A stretch of 64,000 nucleotides of DNA, from assembly GCA_017433725.1 (NCBI GenBank), contig JAFRGQ010000007.1, positions 1 through 64,000 of the forward strand, in the 5' to 3' direction. The notes below the pieces were generated by a model. The model had not been told where the DNA came from, made no database searches, and worked only from the letters and a program-made list of their open reading frames with translations. The position numbers and the translations under genes were made by a program. Positions 1 through 8,926 of the stretch are shown piece by piece. The DNA comes from Lachnospiraceae bacterium. Its GTDB lineage: Bacteria > Bacillota > Clostridia > Lachnospirales > Lachnospiraceae. Within the stretch, counting starts at the first letter, position 1. Each line of letters begins with the position of its first letter.

Positions 1-140
1 GGGCTAATCTCCATGTGTGACTACTACACCGCAAGGTGTGTTACTTGTTAAGTTGATTGAACCGCCGTGTACCGAACGGTACGCACGGTGGTGTGAGAGG
101 TCGGAAATTTCCCAATCAGGGAAATTTCCTCCTACTCGAT
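1..140 (+). mobile_element. Group II intron, 3' end (domains V and VI); rest lies outside the window
   Basis: Positions about 60-92 fold as a group II domain V: a 9-bp lower stem (ACCGCCGTG with CACGGTGGT), a 2-nt CG bulge on the 3' side, and a short upper stem UACC/GGUA. Domain VI follows at about 93-137, with the arm GGAAATTTCCC/GGGAAATTTCC and an unpaired A near 134 in CCTACTC, the expected branch point, six bases before the likely 3' end at about 140. The intron runs on the plus strand. Its reverse transcriptase ORF and 5' end are not in the window. It ends about 44 bases upstream of the broken ATPase copy, cutting that copy off from any promoter further left. Class is not assigned. Confidence 0.8.
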
Positions 141-183
141 TAAAGGAATTAAAATGATATAGAAACGAAGTAGGATATGCAGA

Positions 184-1622
184 ATGTATGACTATGAAGA
201 TTATTTTAATCAAGAAAGCAAGTATAAGCCTTATCAATCGGGTGCAGAGGAACTGAAAGACTGGTTCCGATTTTTGGATATGGTGTTAGAAGGATATCTG
301 GAATTTTAAAGGGCAGATTCACAGGACAGTTTATTTTCAAGAGGTCTTGTTGTCACTGAGTCCGAGTTGGAAGGTTACTTCAAAATTCCTCCGATTTTCA
401 GGGAACGGGATTCCTGCGACTCGTTACTTGCGGCTTCAGCAGAGCGAGCATGGGAACATATCGAAACCAGAACCGAGCTTACGATAAGACAGTTTGAGAC
501 TGACATGACGGAAAACGAAAATGGTTCCGAAGAGCGGGAGAGGCCTCTTATTGTCAACTTTCTTCGAAACGCGTTTGACCTCAACCGCGAGGGAGTGTTT
601 GCGGTCATTCTGGCACTGGCCTGTGTGACTGACCGCCGTTATGAGCGAATATTCGGTTACTTGCAGGATGATATCTCGCATACTAATCCTACCGTGGGAC
701 TTTTGAATGCTCTTATAGCCAGGATTACACCGAGGGAGGATGGCACAGAGGTATTTGAAGGGCTGCTGGATGAGCATCTTTTCTCTTCCCTTTTTGTTAA
801 CACGGAGGAGAGCATAGAATTAAAAACAGAATTACTGCTGAACCCGCTGATAGGAAGATTTTTGAATGGGCAGTCGATTGAAAAAACGCTGATGCCAAAA
901 GCCTTGAGTATATATCGGGAAGAAATTGATATTCCGGTCTTTTTTGATAAGAGCAGAGTGCAGGTGGAGAATGTTCTGTCCGATATGTGGCGCGGATACT
1001 GCTATATCGAAAACAAAGACGAAGATACTGTACTTCATCTGCTATATAACTACGCAGAGTCTCGAGACATACCGCTGTATGTGTTGGATTTAAAATATAT
1101 GCTGCGACTCTCTGTCGAAGATCAATTTGCTTGTTTGGCGGATCTGTCTTTCAGACTGCGTATCGATGACGGGATTTGCTGCGTGCGCTCTATCTTTTAC
1201 AGAAGATTGAAGAGTATGACGGTATGTCGATTCTTGCGACCAATCTATATAACAATTTTGATTCTGCTTTTATGCGACGCCTGACATATGCGGTCCGATT
1301 GGACAGTCCCAACGCGGCAGCCCGGTTCCTGCTGTGGACAACTATGCTTAAGGATAAATCGATTTTGGAAGAGGACTTACCGTTCCGTTTCCTTGCTGAT
1401 AAATTCGATTTGCCCGGTGCAAACATCAAAGCGATTCTCTTTAGTGCAGCCTATATGGCGGGAGCTGAGGAAAAACACGTAGGAATGTCCCATATTGTCC
1501 GGGCAATGGAGTATGAGTACCGAAAGCTGGGTCGCTTTATAGACCGTGAAGCTTTTGGGTCGTATGCAAAGTATTTAAGCATGCAGGGACGCGGAATCGA
1601 TAGATTAGCATATCGGAAGTGA
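184..1622 (+). pseudogene. Broken paralogue of the eCIS AAA+ ATPase
   Basis: From ATG 184 the reading frame matches the start of the intact ATPase at 3180 (MYDYEDYFN against MYEFNDYFN). It stops at an in-frame TAA (307-309) and then continues in the same frame with clear homology (LFSRGLVVTES, RYERIFGYLQDDIS, VGLLNALIARITP). Near 1185 the homology jumps from the residue-417 region of the intact protein (CVR) to its residue-700 region (LLQKIEEYDGMSILATN) with a change of frame. About 840 nt are missing, including Walker A and Walker B. The remainder to 1622 matches the intact C-terminus (AYMAGAE, MEYEYRKLGRFIDRE). A nonsense codon plus a deletion-frameshift removes the ATPase core, so no function is expected. 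The acidic linker is also much shorter than in the intact copy. Confidence 0.9.
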
Positions 1623-1632
1623 TTCTGCTTTG

Positions 1633-1680
1633 AAATGCGGAAGAGTCTTTAAATAAGGACCCTTCCGCATTTTGAATTTA
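1633..1680 (+). terminator. Stem-loop after the broken ATPase copy
   Basis: AAATGCGGAAG (1633-1643) pairs perfectly with CTTCCGCATTT (1662-1672), and an inner GTC/GAC can extend the stem. The tail is only moderately T-rich, so it may be a weak or decayed terminator. Confidence 0.55.
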
Positions 1681-1753
1681 ACGTATCATGGCTTATAAAT
1701 CAATGTGTGACCTAACAATTATTTCAATGCTTTTTATTTGGGGAAATCATCGG

Positions 1754-2635
1754 ATGAAATATACAATTAAACACTGTGAAGAAGAAGATTCCGAATATAT
1801 TGCTGATAGATACGATGAGGACGCTTCTTTAATAATGCCTCCGGATCCGTCAGGTACAGACGAGAAATATATTTTTAAAATCGAAGATGATAAGGGTAAT
1901 ATTGTCGGAGGCTGCATACTGGAAATCGACAGCTGGATGGTTGCAAATATTACTACTTTATGGGTGGATGAGTACTGTCGCGGACGAGGCTTAGGTACGG
2001 CTCTTATTAAAAGAGCGGAGCATATAGCAAGAGAAAAGCTTTGCTCTATCGCAGTTTTGGGAACATATGATTTTCAGGCAAGGTCGTTTTATGAAAAACG
2101 CGGTTACACGGTATGCGGTGTGGTCAAGAATCTGCCGCGGGGACATGAAACGTATCCCATGGCAAAGCATCTCGAAAATCCTCTGTTTGGCAATGAATTT
2201 CAGGATGCCGCCGGAGAAGAGACTTATGTGATCAGTCTGGGAAGCGAGGAAGATGAGGAAGAAATCGGAAACAGGCTTTGCGAATATGATCAGTCTATTG
2301 TGTCTTACGAACACGAACCGGGAATACACACATACAAGGTCGTAGATGAAGAAGGTAATATAGTCGCCGGTTCCTTGATAAGTATTGACGGCTGGAATTG
2401 TATGCAGATTGAGTTCTTATGGGTGGAAGAGACGCTACGTGGTCAGGGGATAGGTTCGGAGCTCCTTAGGACGATCGAGTATGAAGCCAGGGAACATGGA
2501 CGTTATATCGCTATTGTAGGAGTGAATGAATGGCAGGCAACATTTTTTATCAGATATGGGTATAAGATAAGCGCTATAATCATGGACTGTCCTAAGGGAT
2601 ACAGCTGGCTGCTGCTGGAGAAAGCATTTCTATAG
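1754..2635 (+). CDS. Tandem GNAT-family N-acetyltransferase
   Basis: The 293-residue protein contains two GNAT domains in tandem, about residues 1-140 and 150-293. Each has the acetyl-CoA pyrophosphate-binding motif A: RGRGLGTAL in the first and RGQGIGSELL in the second. Each is preceded by a GNIV-G strand and followed by a FYEKRGY or FIRYGY motif. GNAT enzymes move the acetyl group from acetyl-CoA to an amine, but the substrate here cannot be read from sequence. ATG 1754 is preferred over the upstream ATG 1688 because a GGGGAAA sequence lies just before it and homology starts there. The gene sits alone between the ATPase remnant and the eCIS operon, and nothing ties it to the secretion system. 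The two halves diverge strongly, so the duplication is old. Confidence 0.8.
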   Translation: MKYTIKHCEEEDSEYIADRYDEDASLIMPPDPSGTDEKYIFKIEDDKGNIVGGCILEIDSWMVANITTLWVDEYCRGRGLGTALIKRAEHIAREKLCSIAVLGTYDFQARSFYEKRGYTVCGVVKNLPRGHETYPMAKHLENPLFGNEFQDAAGEETYVISLGSEEDEEEIGNRLCEYDQSIVSYEHEPGIHTYKVVDEEGNIVAGSLISIDGWNCMQIEFLWVEETLRGQGIGSELLRTIEYEAREHGRYIAIVGVNEWQATFFIRYGYKISAIIMDCPKGYSWLLLEKAFL

Positions 2636-2991
2636 CGACTGAAGCGACAGCCCTCATGACTTATTATACATATGTGCAATGCTACAATGCTTGCGAGCTT
2701 TTGTAATCCCTGATTCTTTGCTTGTGCTCTGCATCGGTCGTCATGGGATACTTCAGGACGGTGACCAAAATGAATTTTCTTAATTCTTTTTGGAATCCAT
2801 TATAGATCTTCAATCCGTTCTTCGATGCAAATATATGCGCCATGCCTGAAGAGAGCATTCTGGATTTGCCGGTATTGAATGTTCTGGGACCTTTTCCGGC
2901 CGGATTTTGCCGTTTCTCATTTGCCTTTTCTTGGAAGTTCTGTTTATCCGGAGCTTCCACCGGCCGCTTCGCGGCTCCCTGTTCCGCTGAC
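2636..2991. other. Intergenic stretch without a convincing gene
   Basis: A minus-strand open frame of 107 codons (2682-3005) exists, but its product matches no family I recognise and its start overlaps a good plus-strand promoter. I see no other structure apart from a GC-rich patch near 2960-2975 (GGCCGCTTCGCGGC), which can form a short hairpin. Confidence 0.4.
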
Positions 2992-3020
2992 TTGTTTTGA
3001 TGCATCGGTTAATATATAAT
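2992..3020 (+). promoter_or_regulatory. Predicted sigma-A promoter of the eCIS operon
   Basis: TTGTTT (2992-2997), a 17-base spacer and TATAAT (3015-3020) match the vegetative consensus. Transcription would start near 3027, giving a leader of about 150 bases before the ATPase gene. Confidence 0.6.
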
Positions 3021-3026
3021 AGATGC

Positions 3027-3179
3027 ATACTGAAGATCAGTTACAGATACCTTGTGACATGAGTCTACGATTAATGAGCAAAGTGAAGCTCTCCTCAGAC
3101 GTGGGAACAAACCGCATCAGGAAATAAAGGTGTTCCTGATTCGACCTGCGCCGACACCTACCGTAAAGAAGGTTTAGAA
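3027..3179 (+). promoter_or_regulatory. Structured 5' leader of the eCIS ATPase gene
   Basis: Two hairpins share bases. CAGGAA (3118-3123) can pair with TTCCTG (3133-3138), or AGGTGT (3128-3133) with ACACCT (3154-3159). They cannot both form fully, which is typical of, though not proof of, a leader that switches. A plain AGAAGG ribosome binding site follows near 3167. Confidence 0.3.
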
Positions 3180-5687
3180 ATGTACGAATTTAATGATTAT
3201 TTTAATCCTGAATACAGGGACATGCCCTACTGGTCAGCCACCGAAGAGCTGGAAGACTACCTGAGCCTTTTGGATATGGTACTTGAAGAATACTTAGAGT
3301 ACAAAAGTCCGAATAACGAAGAAAAATTGTTTTCCAGAGGACTGGTAATCACGGAGTCAGAGATGAAGCATTACTTTAGTATGCCGCCCTATCTCAGAGA
3401 AAGGGATGTCTTTGACCCTGCACTGGTCGATGCAGTGAAAAAGGCGCGCGAATATATAGAAAACAGAACGAACCGCACGCTTACTTACGCTGCTTCTTAT
3501 GGGCAGGGACGTGATTCGGAAGAAACGGAAGAAATACTTACCGGTGAAGAGAAAACGGAAGAATATCCAATCGAGCAGGACCGGAACGCTTTAGAAGAAA
3601 AAGAATTACAAAAAGCATCGGATGTGAAAGCTCAGGAGGGGGGCGCTTCAGAGAACGAAGAAAATGAAGCCGGAGATATCTCAGAAGAACCGGAGTATGC
3701 CGAATCTCTTCTGGATCCTGAGGAAGAGTCTTACTTAGATTGGGATTCGAATGAATTCCGTGAAGACGGTTCTGACATCGGCATTCTGTGGATCGATTCC
3801 CTGAAAAGGATTTTTTCTCTGGACCGCACAGGTGTCATGGCAGTTATTCTGGCGATAGCTTATGAGTATGACCGCCGCTATGAGCGGGTATTCGGCTATT
3901 TGCAGGATGACATCTCAAGGACACGCCCCACTGTCGGGCTGCTGAATGCTTTGATGGCAAGGATCACGCCAAGGAATCATTCTGATGGCTTCGCTATTGG
4001 AATGCTGTCCAAGGATCTTTTTTCATCACTCTTCGTCAGCAGCGAAGAAAATCGGGGACTTAATACGGAGTTGGTCATGAATCCGCTTATGATAAGGATA
4101 ATGACGGGACAACTGGATGATGAAACGCAGATGCCGGAAGCATTGACCCTGTACAGGGAGGATGCAGATATCCCGCTCTTTTTCGAGGAGAGCTGTGATA
4201 AACTGATAAACATCATGTCGGAAGGAAAACACAGATTCTGCTATGTCGAGAACGATGATGAAGAAACTGTCCTCCATCTGCTGAATGGTCTGGCCATGGA
4301 AATTGAGGCACCTCTGTATGTGCTCGATCTTAAACAGATGCTTCATATGAGCCGACAGGATCAATCCGATTGTCTGGCGAATCTTTCTCTTCGGCTCCGC
4401 TTAAGTGACGGACTGTTTTGCGTGCGCTATGCATCTGAAGACGGCGAGGAGACAGGGGCGAACAAAAAGGGAATGGAAGACAGAAGATGGAGAATTATGG
4501 AACGTCTTTCCCGCATAAACGACAATAGATGTATTATTCTCTTCGGCAGCAGGGAAGAGCCCGGCGAATTAATCGTAAAGTCTGTCCCATTCCTTACGGT
4601 TCCTGCTCCGGATATGAGGCTGCGCAGAGAAATATGGTCATATTTTCTTAAGGTTGAAGAAGATATCGGTATTGCAGCGGATGTTGTGATAGATGATCTG
4701 GCCGACTGCTATGATATCTCTTACAGCATGATTCGAAATACTGTAAGTCACGCCAGATCTGCGGCAGGAATTCTTTTAAGGAAACAGATCGGCAGAGATA
4801 TGATTCTTGATTCTCTGAGACAGCTTAATCAGGTCGACTTTTCAGGGCTTGCAAGTTATATTCGAGCCGCTTACACATGGGACGACATTACGATCAGTGA
4901 CGATCAACGTGCAGTACTCAGGATAGCGTGTGATCGGTATCGTCTTCGCAATCGCGTCGGAAAGGAATGGGGACTGACAAGAAAGAATGCATACGGAAAC
5001 GGTGTAAGCCTGCTGCTTTACGGGCCTCCGGGAACAGGAAAGACGATGGCGGCACAGGTAGTGGCCAATGAGTTAGGCATTCCGATGTACAGGGTCGATA
5101 TTTCCCGGATTTTTTCCAAGTATATCGGTGAGACAGAGAAAAATCTTTCAATCATATTTGATGCCGCAAAGGGTTCAAATGTGATCCTGTTCTTCGATGA
5201 GGCAGATGCGCTTTTTTCCAAAAGAACGGAAATCGGTTCTTCCAATGACAAGTATTCAAACTCGGAGACGGCGTTCCTGCTGCAGAAGATAGAGGAATAC
5301 GACGGAATGTCCATCCTAGCTACGAATCTTTACGCCAATTTCGATACGGCATTTATACGGAGAATCACATATGCGGTGCGGCTTGACAGCCCCGACGTGG
5401 AGGCAAGATATGTTCTTTGGAAAACGATGCTTCCCGAGACGGCGGATTTGGAGAAGGACATCCCGTTTCGATTTCTTGCAAAGAATTTCGAACTATCCGG
5501 TGCAAATATCAAAGCTATTCTTTTCGGAGCGGCGTATATGGCAGGTGCCGAAGGAGCGCCTGTCGGGATTGCTCATATAGTGAGATCAATGGAGTATGAA
5601 TATCGGAAGCTCGGGAGATTTATCGACAGAGAATCATTCGGACCTTATGCGATGTATCTTAGTATGCCGGGAATGAACGCTAAGTGA
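3180..5687 (+). CDS. eCIS AAA+ ATPase (Afp15/Pvc15-like)
   Basis: This 835-residue protein is related to the AAA+ ATPase found in extracellular contractile injection system clusters and is thought to help assemble or load the particle. The C-terminal AAA+ module has Walker A GPPGTGKT at residues 615-622 and Walker B with DEAD at 673-676. It continues with the LLQKIEEYDG and ILATN sensor region and arginine-finger region FIRRITYAVR. Residues about 113-200 form a strongly acidic, probably disordered linker. The region between (about 205-560) carries RYERVFGYLQDDIS and a helix-rich domain that lacks a usable P-loop. It is the first gene of the cluster, ahead of the sheath. A second ATPase (33574) closes the structural set, and a broken copy lies at 184-1622. 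The cytoplasmic assembly role is inferred from family context. Confidence 0.9.
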   Translation: MYEFNDYFNPEYRDMPYWSATEELEDYLSLLDMVLEEYLEYKSPNNEEKLFSRGLVITESEMKHYFSMPPYLRERDVFDPALVDAVKKAREYIENRTNRTLTYAASYGQGRDSEETEEILTGEEKTEEYPIEQDRNALEEKELQKASDVKAQEGGASENEENEAGDISEEPEYAESLLDPEEESYLDWDSNEFREDGSDIGILWIDSLKRIFSLDRTGVMAVILAIAYEYDRRYERVFGYLQDDISRTRPTVGLLNALMARITPRNHSDGFAIGMLSKDLFSSLFVSSEENRGLNTELVMNPLMIRIMTGQLDDETQMPEALTLYREDADIPLFFEESCDKLINIMSEGKHRFCYVENDDEETVLHLLNGLAMEIEAPLYVLDLKQMLHMSRQDQSDCLANLSLRLRLSDGLFCVRYASEDGEETGANKKGMEDRRWRIMERLSRINDNRCIILFGSREEPGELIVKSVPFLTVPAPDMRLRREIWSYFLKVEEDIGIAADVVIDDLADCYDISYSMIRNTVSHARSAAGILLRKQIGRDMILDSLRQLNQVDFSGLASYIRAAYTWDDITISDDQRAVLRIACDRYRLRNRVGKEWGLTRKNAYGNGVSLLLYGPPGTGKTMAAQVVANELGIPMYRVDISRIFSKYIGETEKNLSIIFDAAKGSNVILFFDEADALFSKRTEIGSSNDKYSNSETAFLLQKIEEYDGMSILATNLYANFDTAFIRRITYAVRLDSPDVEARYVLWKTMLPETADLEKDIPFRFLAKNFELSGANIKAILFGAAYMAGAEGAPVGIAHIVRSMEYEYRKLGRFIDRESFGPYAMYLSMPGMNAK

Positions 5688-5823
5688 TTATCCGGTATTA
5701 CAATCCAAAGATCTACAATCTTATGAAAATTGTCGATTTTTGCTAATAATGAGATGCTTCATGGCAGGTGATACATACTTTTAATACAAATTTTTCACGA
5801 ATTCATCTTTGATAATGGTGGAT

Positions 5824-5852
5824 TTTACTTAATGGCTGTGCTATCTTATTAA
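5824..5852 (+). promoter_or_regulatory. Possible promoter before the sheath gene
   Basis: The 252-base gap before the sheath gene is AT-rich. The best match is TTTACT (5824-5829), 17 bases, TATTAA (5847-5852), which is weak. A strong promoter here would fit the high sheath and tube demand, but the sequence does not prove one. Confidence 0.3.
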
Positions 5853-5939
5853 TAGTGTGTTGTCGGCGGCTGTTATTACAGAAGGAAACAACAACCGGGC
5901 AACAGGAAACGTAAATTGAAAATGAAAGGAGCATACATT

Positions 5940-7667
5940 ATGGCTGAGTATTTATCACCTGGCGTGTACGTGGAGGAACTAGAATCCGGTTCCAAGCCTA
6001 TGGAAGGAGTGGGAACCAGTACTGCCGGCTTTGTCGGTCTCGCAGAGCGAGGACCAGTGGGAGGAATCCCGCAGCTTGTCACGAGTGCAGCAGAGTTCAA
6101 GCGCACTTACGGCGGATATCTTTCGGAGAATGCGTTCGGTGAATATCGTTTCCTCGCATATGCAGTAGATCAGTTCTTCATCAACGGCGGTTCTCGCGCA
6201 TTTATTGTTCGCGTCGCTCCTTCCGATGGTGTCTGCTCAACAGGCAGCAACAAAGTGTTGAACATTTCAGCTAAAAATCCGGGTACCTGGGGTGATGATA
6301 TACAGATCAATGTTGCACCAACCAGCAAGGCAAAGACCCAGATTCTTGAAGTGTTGGATACGGATGCGGGCAAGCGCTATATCGTGAAGAACGGCGATGG
6401 TTTCAACAGCGGCGATGTTGTCGCATTTAACGATGGCGAGACTGTTGTTTACAACAAAGTTGTTAAGAATCAGGGCAATATCCTGACTCTTGCAAATGAT
6501 CTGGATGATTCCTGCGTGGATAAAGAACTCATTCCGACGAAGGTTCTCACAACATGTGAATTCAGTCTGGATGTAAGGTACGGCGACGTAGTAGAAGTCT
6601 ACGACAACCTTAACTTCAATATCAATACGCCGAATTATGTGGATAAGAAGCTCTCCAAGTCCGATCTGATCAATGTAACCTATGTCGGAGAAGAAGGAGA
6701 TGAAATCCAGTCTCCGTTCGAGATGATCGCTGGTGCTGACAAGGCTGTTGCATCTTTGGTTATGTCAGGCGGTAAGGATGGCAGTGCTCAGAGCATCAGC
6801 GCTGCTGATTTCATCGGTGAAGACGGTGGGGCAGGCCACAGGACCGGTATTCAGTCTTTCCTCGATAATGATTCTGTAGCGATCATCGCAGTGCCCGGTG
6901 TCACAGACCCCAATGTACAGCTGACATTAGTTGCTCATTGCGAGAATCTGGGAAGCCGTTTTGCAGTTCTGGATATGCCGCGGGATATGAGAAAGGTTGA
7001 AGACCTTATCAACCATCGCGATATTTTCGATTCTGCGTATGCAGCAATGTATCATCCGTGGCTGAGCGTATTTGATCCGCTTGATAAAAAGAATATTGCG
7101 GTTCCGCCTTCAGGCTCCATCCTCGGTATTTTTGCAAGAACAGATACGACAAGAGGCGTTCACAAGGCTCCGGCCAATGAGGTGGTTCGCGGCTGCGTCG
7201 GTCTTGACAGCCAGTTCACAAAGGGTGAGCAGGATATCCTGAACCCGAAGGGCATCAATCTCATTCGCGCTTTCCCGGGACAGGGCATCCGTGTCTGGGG
7301 CGCAAGAACTGCCTGCAGCAATGCATCCTGGAGATATGTCAACGTCAGAAGACTTTTCATTTTCATCGAGGAGTCTATACGTGCAAATACCAACTGGGCA
7401 GTATTTGAACCCAACGATGAAGTCCTTTGGACCAGAGTTCAGAGAACAATCAGTGTATTCCTTGAGGGTCTGTGGAGAGCCGGTTCTCTCTCCGGTACTT
7501 CTCCGGAAGAAGCATTCTTTGTTAATATTGGACGCGATACTATGACTCAGGATGATATCGATAACGGCAGACTGGTGTGCATCATCGGTGTTGCACCTGT
7601 GAAGCCCGCTGAATTTGTAATCTTCAGAATCTCTCAGAAAACCGCAGATTCTGCAGATGCCGGTTAA
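5940..7667 (+). CDS. eCIS contractile tail sheath protein
   Basis: The product is a 575-residue sheath subunit (Afp2-4/Pvc2-4, phage_tail_sheath family). These polymerise around the inner tube and contract to drive it into a target. The N-terminus (AEYLSPGVYVEEL) is the usual sheath start, whose strand extends into neighbouring subunits. The conserved C-terminal domain (about 430-575) has RVWGARTAC, YVNVRRLFIFIEESI, FEPNDEVLW and VGVAPVKPAEF-type motifs (here IGVAPVKPAEF). Start ATG 5940 is chosen because AAAGGAG lies eight bases before it; the upstream in-frame ATG at 5916 has no such site. Only one sheath gene is present, unlike Afp and PVC which have three, so a simpler sheath is expected. 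The middle (about 120-290) is probably the surface-exposed variable domain. Confidence 0.95.
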   Translation: MAEYLSPGVYVEELESGSKPMEGVGTSTAGFVGLAERGPVGGIPQLVTSAAEFKRTYGGYLSENAFGEYRFLAYAVDQFFINGGSRAFIVRVAPSDGVCSTGSNKVLNISAKNPGTWGDDIQINVAPTSKAKTQILEVLDTDAGKRYIVKNGDGFNSGDVVAFNDGETVVYNKVVKNQGNILTLANDLDDSCVDKELIPTKVLTTCEFSLDVRYGDVVEVYDNLNFNINTPNYVDKKLSKSDLINVTYVGEEGDEIQSPFEMIAGADKAVASLVMSGGKDGSAQSISAADFIGEDGGAGHRTGIQSFLDNDSVAIIAVPGVTDPNVQLTLVAHCENLGSRFAVLDMPRDMRKVEDLINHRDIFDSAYAAMYHPWLSVFDPLDKKNIAVPPSGSILGIFARTDTTRGVHKAPANEVVRGCVGLDSQFTKGEQDILNPKGINLIRAFPGQGIRVWGARTACSNASWRYVNVRRLFIFIEESIRANTNWAVFEPNDEVLWTRVQRTISVFLEGLWRAGSLSGTSPEEAFFVNIGRDTMTQDDIDNGRLVCIIGVAPVKPAEFVIFRISQKTADSADAG

Positions 7668-7806
7668 TTCGGAACAGTTCTGGTACAGGAATGAAGGCAT
7701 CTGTCATGTGGGAAAAGGCAGTATGATGTATCGCTTTATGAAGATGCTTTTCTTCGGAGAAGCAGGATGACAAGCCTTCGGCGCTGTGAATAAAGGAGGA
7801 AAGATT

Positions 7807-8241
7807 ATGGCGAACGGTGCGTACCCAAAAGCGAAATTCAGGTACAAAGTAGAGATAGATGGCATTGAGGCCGGTGGTTTCAGCGAAGTGACCGGCGGTG
7901 ATATCACGATAGAGCCGATTGAATATCGTGAAGGTGATATGGCAGCGGAGACACCTATGAAGGTTCCGGGCCTTAAGAAATACAGCAACATTACTCTGAA
8001 GCAGGGCATGACGGATGCCAGAGCTATGTATGAGTGGTTTGAGCCTGGCTTAACAGGTGATGTAGAACGCAAGACTGTTACAATCACATTGTTGGATGAG
8101 GCGGAAGCACCTGTCGCTTCCTGGCAGGCAATTCAAGCATGGCCGACGAAATATACGGTTCCGGATTTCAACGCAACCGCTTCCGAGATTGCTATTGAGA
8201 CACTGGAGATTGCTCATGAGGGCATAACCAGAGTTTCATAA
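7807..8241 (+). CDS. eCIS inner tube protein (gp19-like)
   Basis: This 144-residue protein belongs to the T4 gp19 / conserved phage tail tube family (Afp1/Pvc1). Its hexamers stack to form the inner tube driven through the target envelope. The family pattern is visible: FRYKVEIDGIEAGGFSEVTG near the start, then the EPIEYREG loop, LKQGMTD, and the closing IAIETLEIAHEG strand. ATG 7807 is preferred over ATG 7786, because the latter would place the near-perfect AAAGGAGGA site inside the coding region. It lies 139 bases after the sheath gene and is followed by a strong stem-loop at 8258-8300. That arrangement would leave sheath and tube mRNA more abundant than the genes downstream. Confidence 0.93.
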   Translation: MANGAYPKAKFRYKVEIDGIEAGGFSEVTGGDITIEPIEYREGDMAAETPMKVPGLKKYSNITLKQGMTDARAMYEWFEPGLTGDVERKTVTITLLDEAEAPVASWQAIQAWPTKYTVPDFNATASEIAIETLEIAHEGITRVS

Positions 8242-8257
8242 TCAAGTAAATTGCAAC

Positions 8258-8300
8258 GAAACGGGCATGTATATTATATGCATGCCCTGTTTCCTTTTTC
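8258..8300 (+). terminator. Intra-operon terminator or attenuator after the tube gene
   Basis: GAAACGGGCATG (8258-8269) pairs with CATGCCC-T-GTTTC (8281-8293), with one bulged T, and is followed by CTTTTTC. It has the form of an intrinsic terminator inside the structural operon. Partial read-through would lower expression of baseplate genes relative to sheath and tube. Confidence 0.65.
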
Positions 8301-8368
8301 GGCGGTTGTGATATTTTATATGATAAAAACAATCGCAATGTATTTCATTAAAGAAAGGACCCTGAATC

Positions 8369-8737
8369 ATGTTTCAGACTGAATTTGCATTCACTCTCCC
8401 GAAGGGATATGTTGACAGGGACGGAAATCTTCATAAAGAAGGTACTATGCGTCTTGCAAATGCGGCGGATGAAATTCTTCCGCTGAAAGATCCGAGAGTG
8501 CAGCAGAACCCGGGATATCTCACTATAATTATTCTGGCAAGGGTGATTACAAAGCTGGGGACTCTTCCGGCTGTGGATACCAGAATTGTAGAGGGATTGT
8601 TTACACCAGATCTGGCTTATCTGCAGGACCTTTATCAGCGGATAAATGCCATGGAGATTCCGGTTTATAAGGGAATCTGCCCGCATTGCGGCAAGGAAAT
8701 TGATATACCGGTAAATTTTACAGAAGCCGGGGTGTGA
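8369..8737 (+). CDS. eCIS tail-assembly protein with C-terminal zinc ribbon half
   Basis: The 122-residue product matches a small conserved eCIS protein usually annotated as a phage tail assembly protein, reminiscent of gp41/E-type tail assembly chaperones. Its N-terminal 95 residues carry FTLPKGYVDRDGNLHKEG, MRLANAADEI, DPRVQQNPGYL, ARVITKLG and the FTPDLAYLQDLYQRIN helix typical of this group. The C-terminus has one CPHCGKE knuckle (about 107-113), half of a zinc ribbon, so metal binding might need a dimer or partner. An AAAGGACC site precedes ATG 8369. It overlaps the next gene by GTGA (8734-8737), so translation is probably coupled. Its place between the tube gene and the giant repeat protein matches that of phage tail-assembly chaperones ahead of a tape measure. 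Confidence 0.8.
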   Translation: MFQTEFAFTLPKGYVDRDGNLHKEGTMRLANAADEILPLKDPRVQQNPGYLTIIILARVITKLGTLPAVDTRIVEGLFTPDLAYLQDLYQRINAMEIPVYKGICPHCGKEIDIPVNFTEAGV

Positions 8738-8916
8738 ATCCGTATCCGGCTGAAAAAATCTATGAAGAAACCGGTTTTATTGCTTACTATATGCACTGGG
8801 GACGGGAGGAGATACTGAGCCTCAGTCATCTCGAACGAATCCGTTGGTGCGGAGAGATCTCAAAAATCAACAGGAAATTGAACGATGAGCCGGAGCCTTC
8901 GCTCCTGCTTCCGTGA
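8734..8916 (+). CDS. DUF6760-like small eCIS protein
   Basis: This 60-residue protein starts at GTG 8734, overlapping the previous stop codon by four bases (GTGA). The motif YEETGFIAYYMHWGREEIL, followed by LSHLERIRWCGEISKIN, matches the tiny DUF6760 proteins that recur in eCIS clusters between the tail-assembly gene and the second tube gene. It is probably helical and cytoplasmic. Its role is unknown; a chaperone or small baseplate part is a guess. It is easy to overlook because of size and the GTG start, but position and sequence both support it. Confidence 0.75.
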   Translation: MNPYPAEKIYEETGFIAYYMHWGREEILSLSHLERIRWCGEISKINRKLNDEPEPSLLLP

Positions 8917-8926
8917 GAGGGATTAC

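Noticed and set aside
1176..1622. Independent small gene
   Set aside because: It is the out-of-frame C-terminal remainder of the broken ATPase copy; homology to the intact protein is continuous with the part upstream except for the deletion.
2682..3005. 107-codon minus-strand gene
   Set aside because: No recognisable family, no clear ribosome binding site, and its start overlaps a good plus-strand promoter at 2992-3020.
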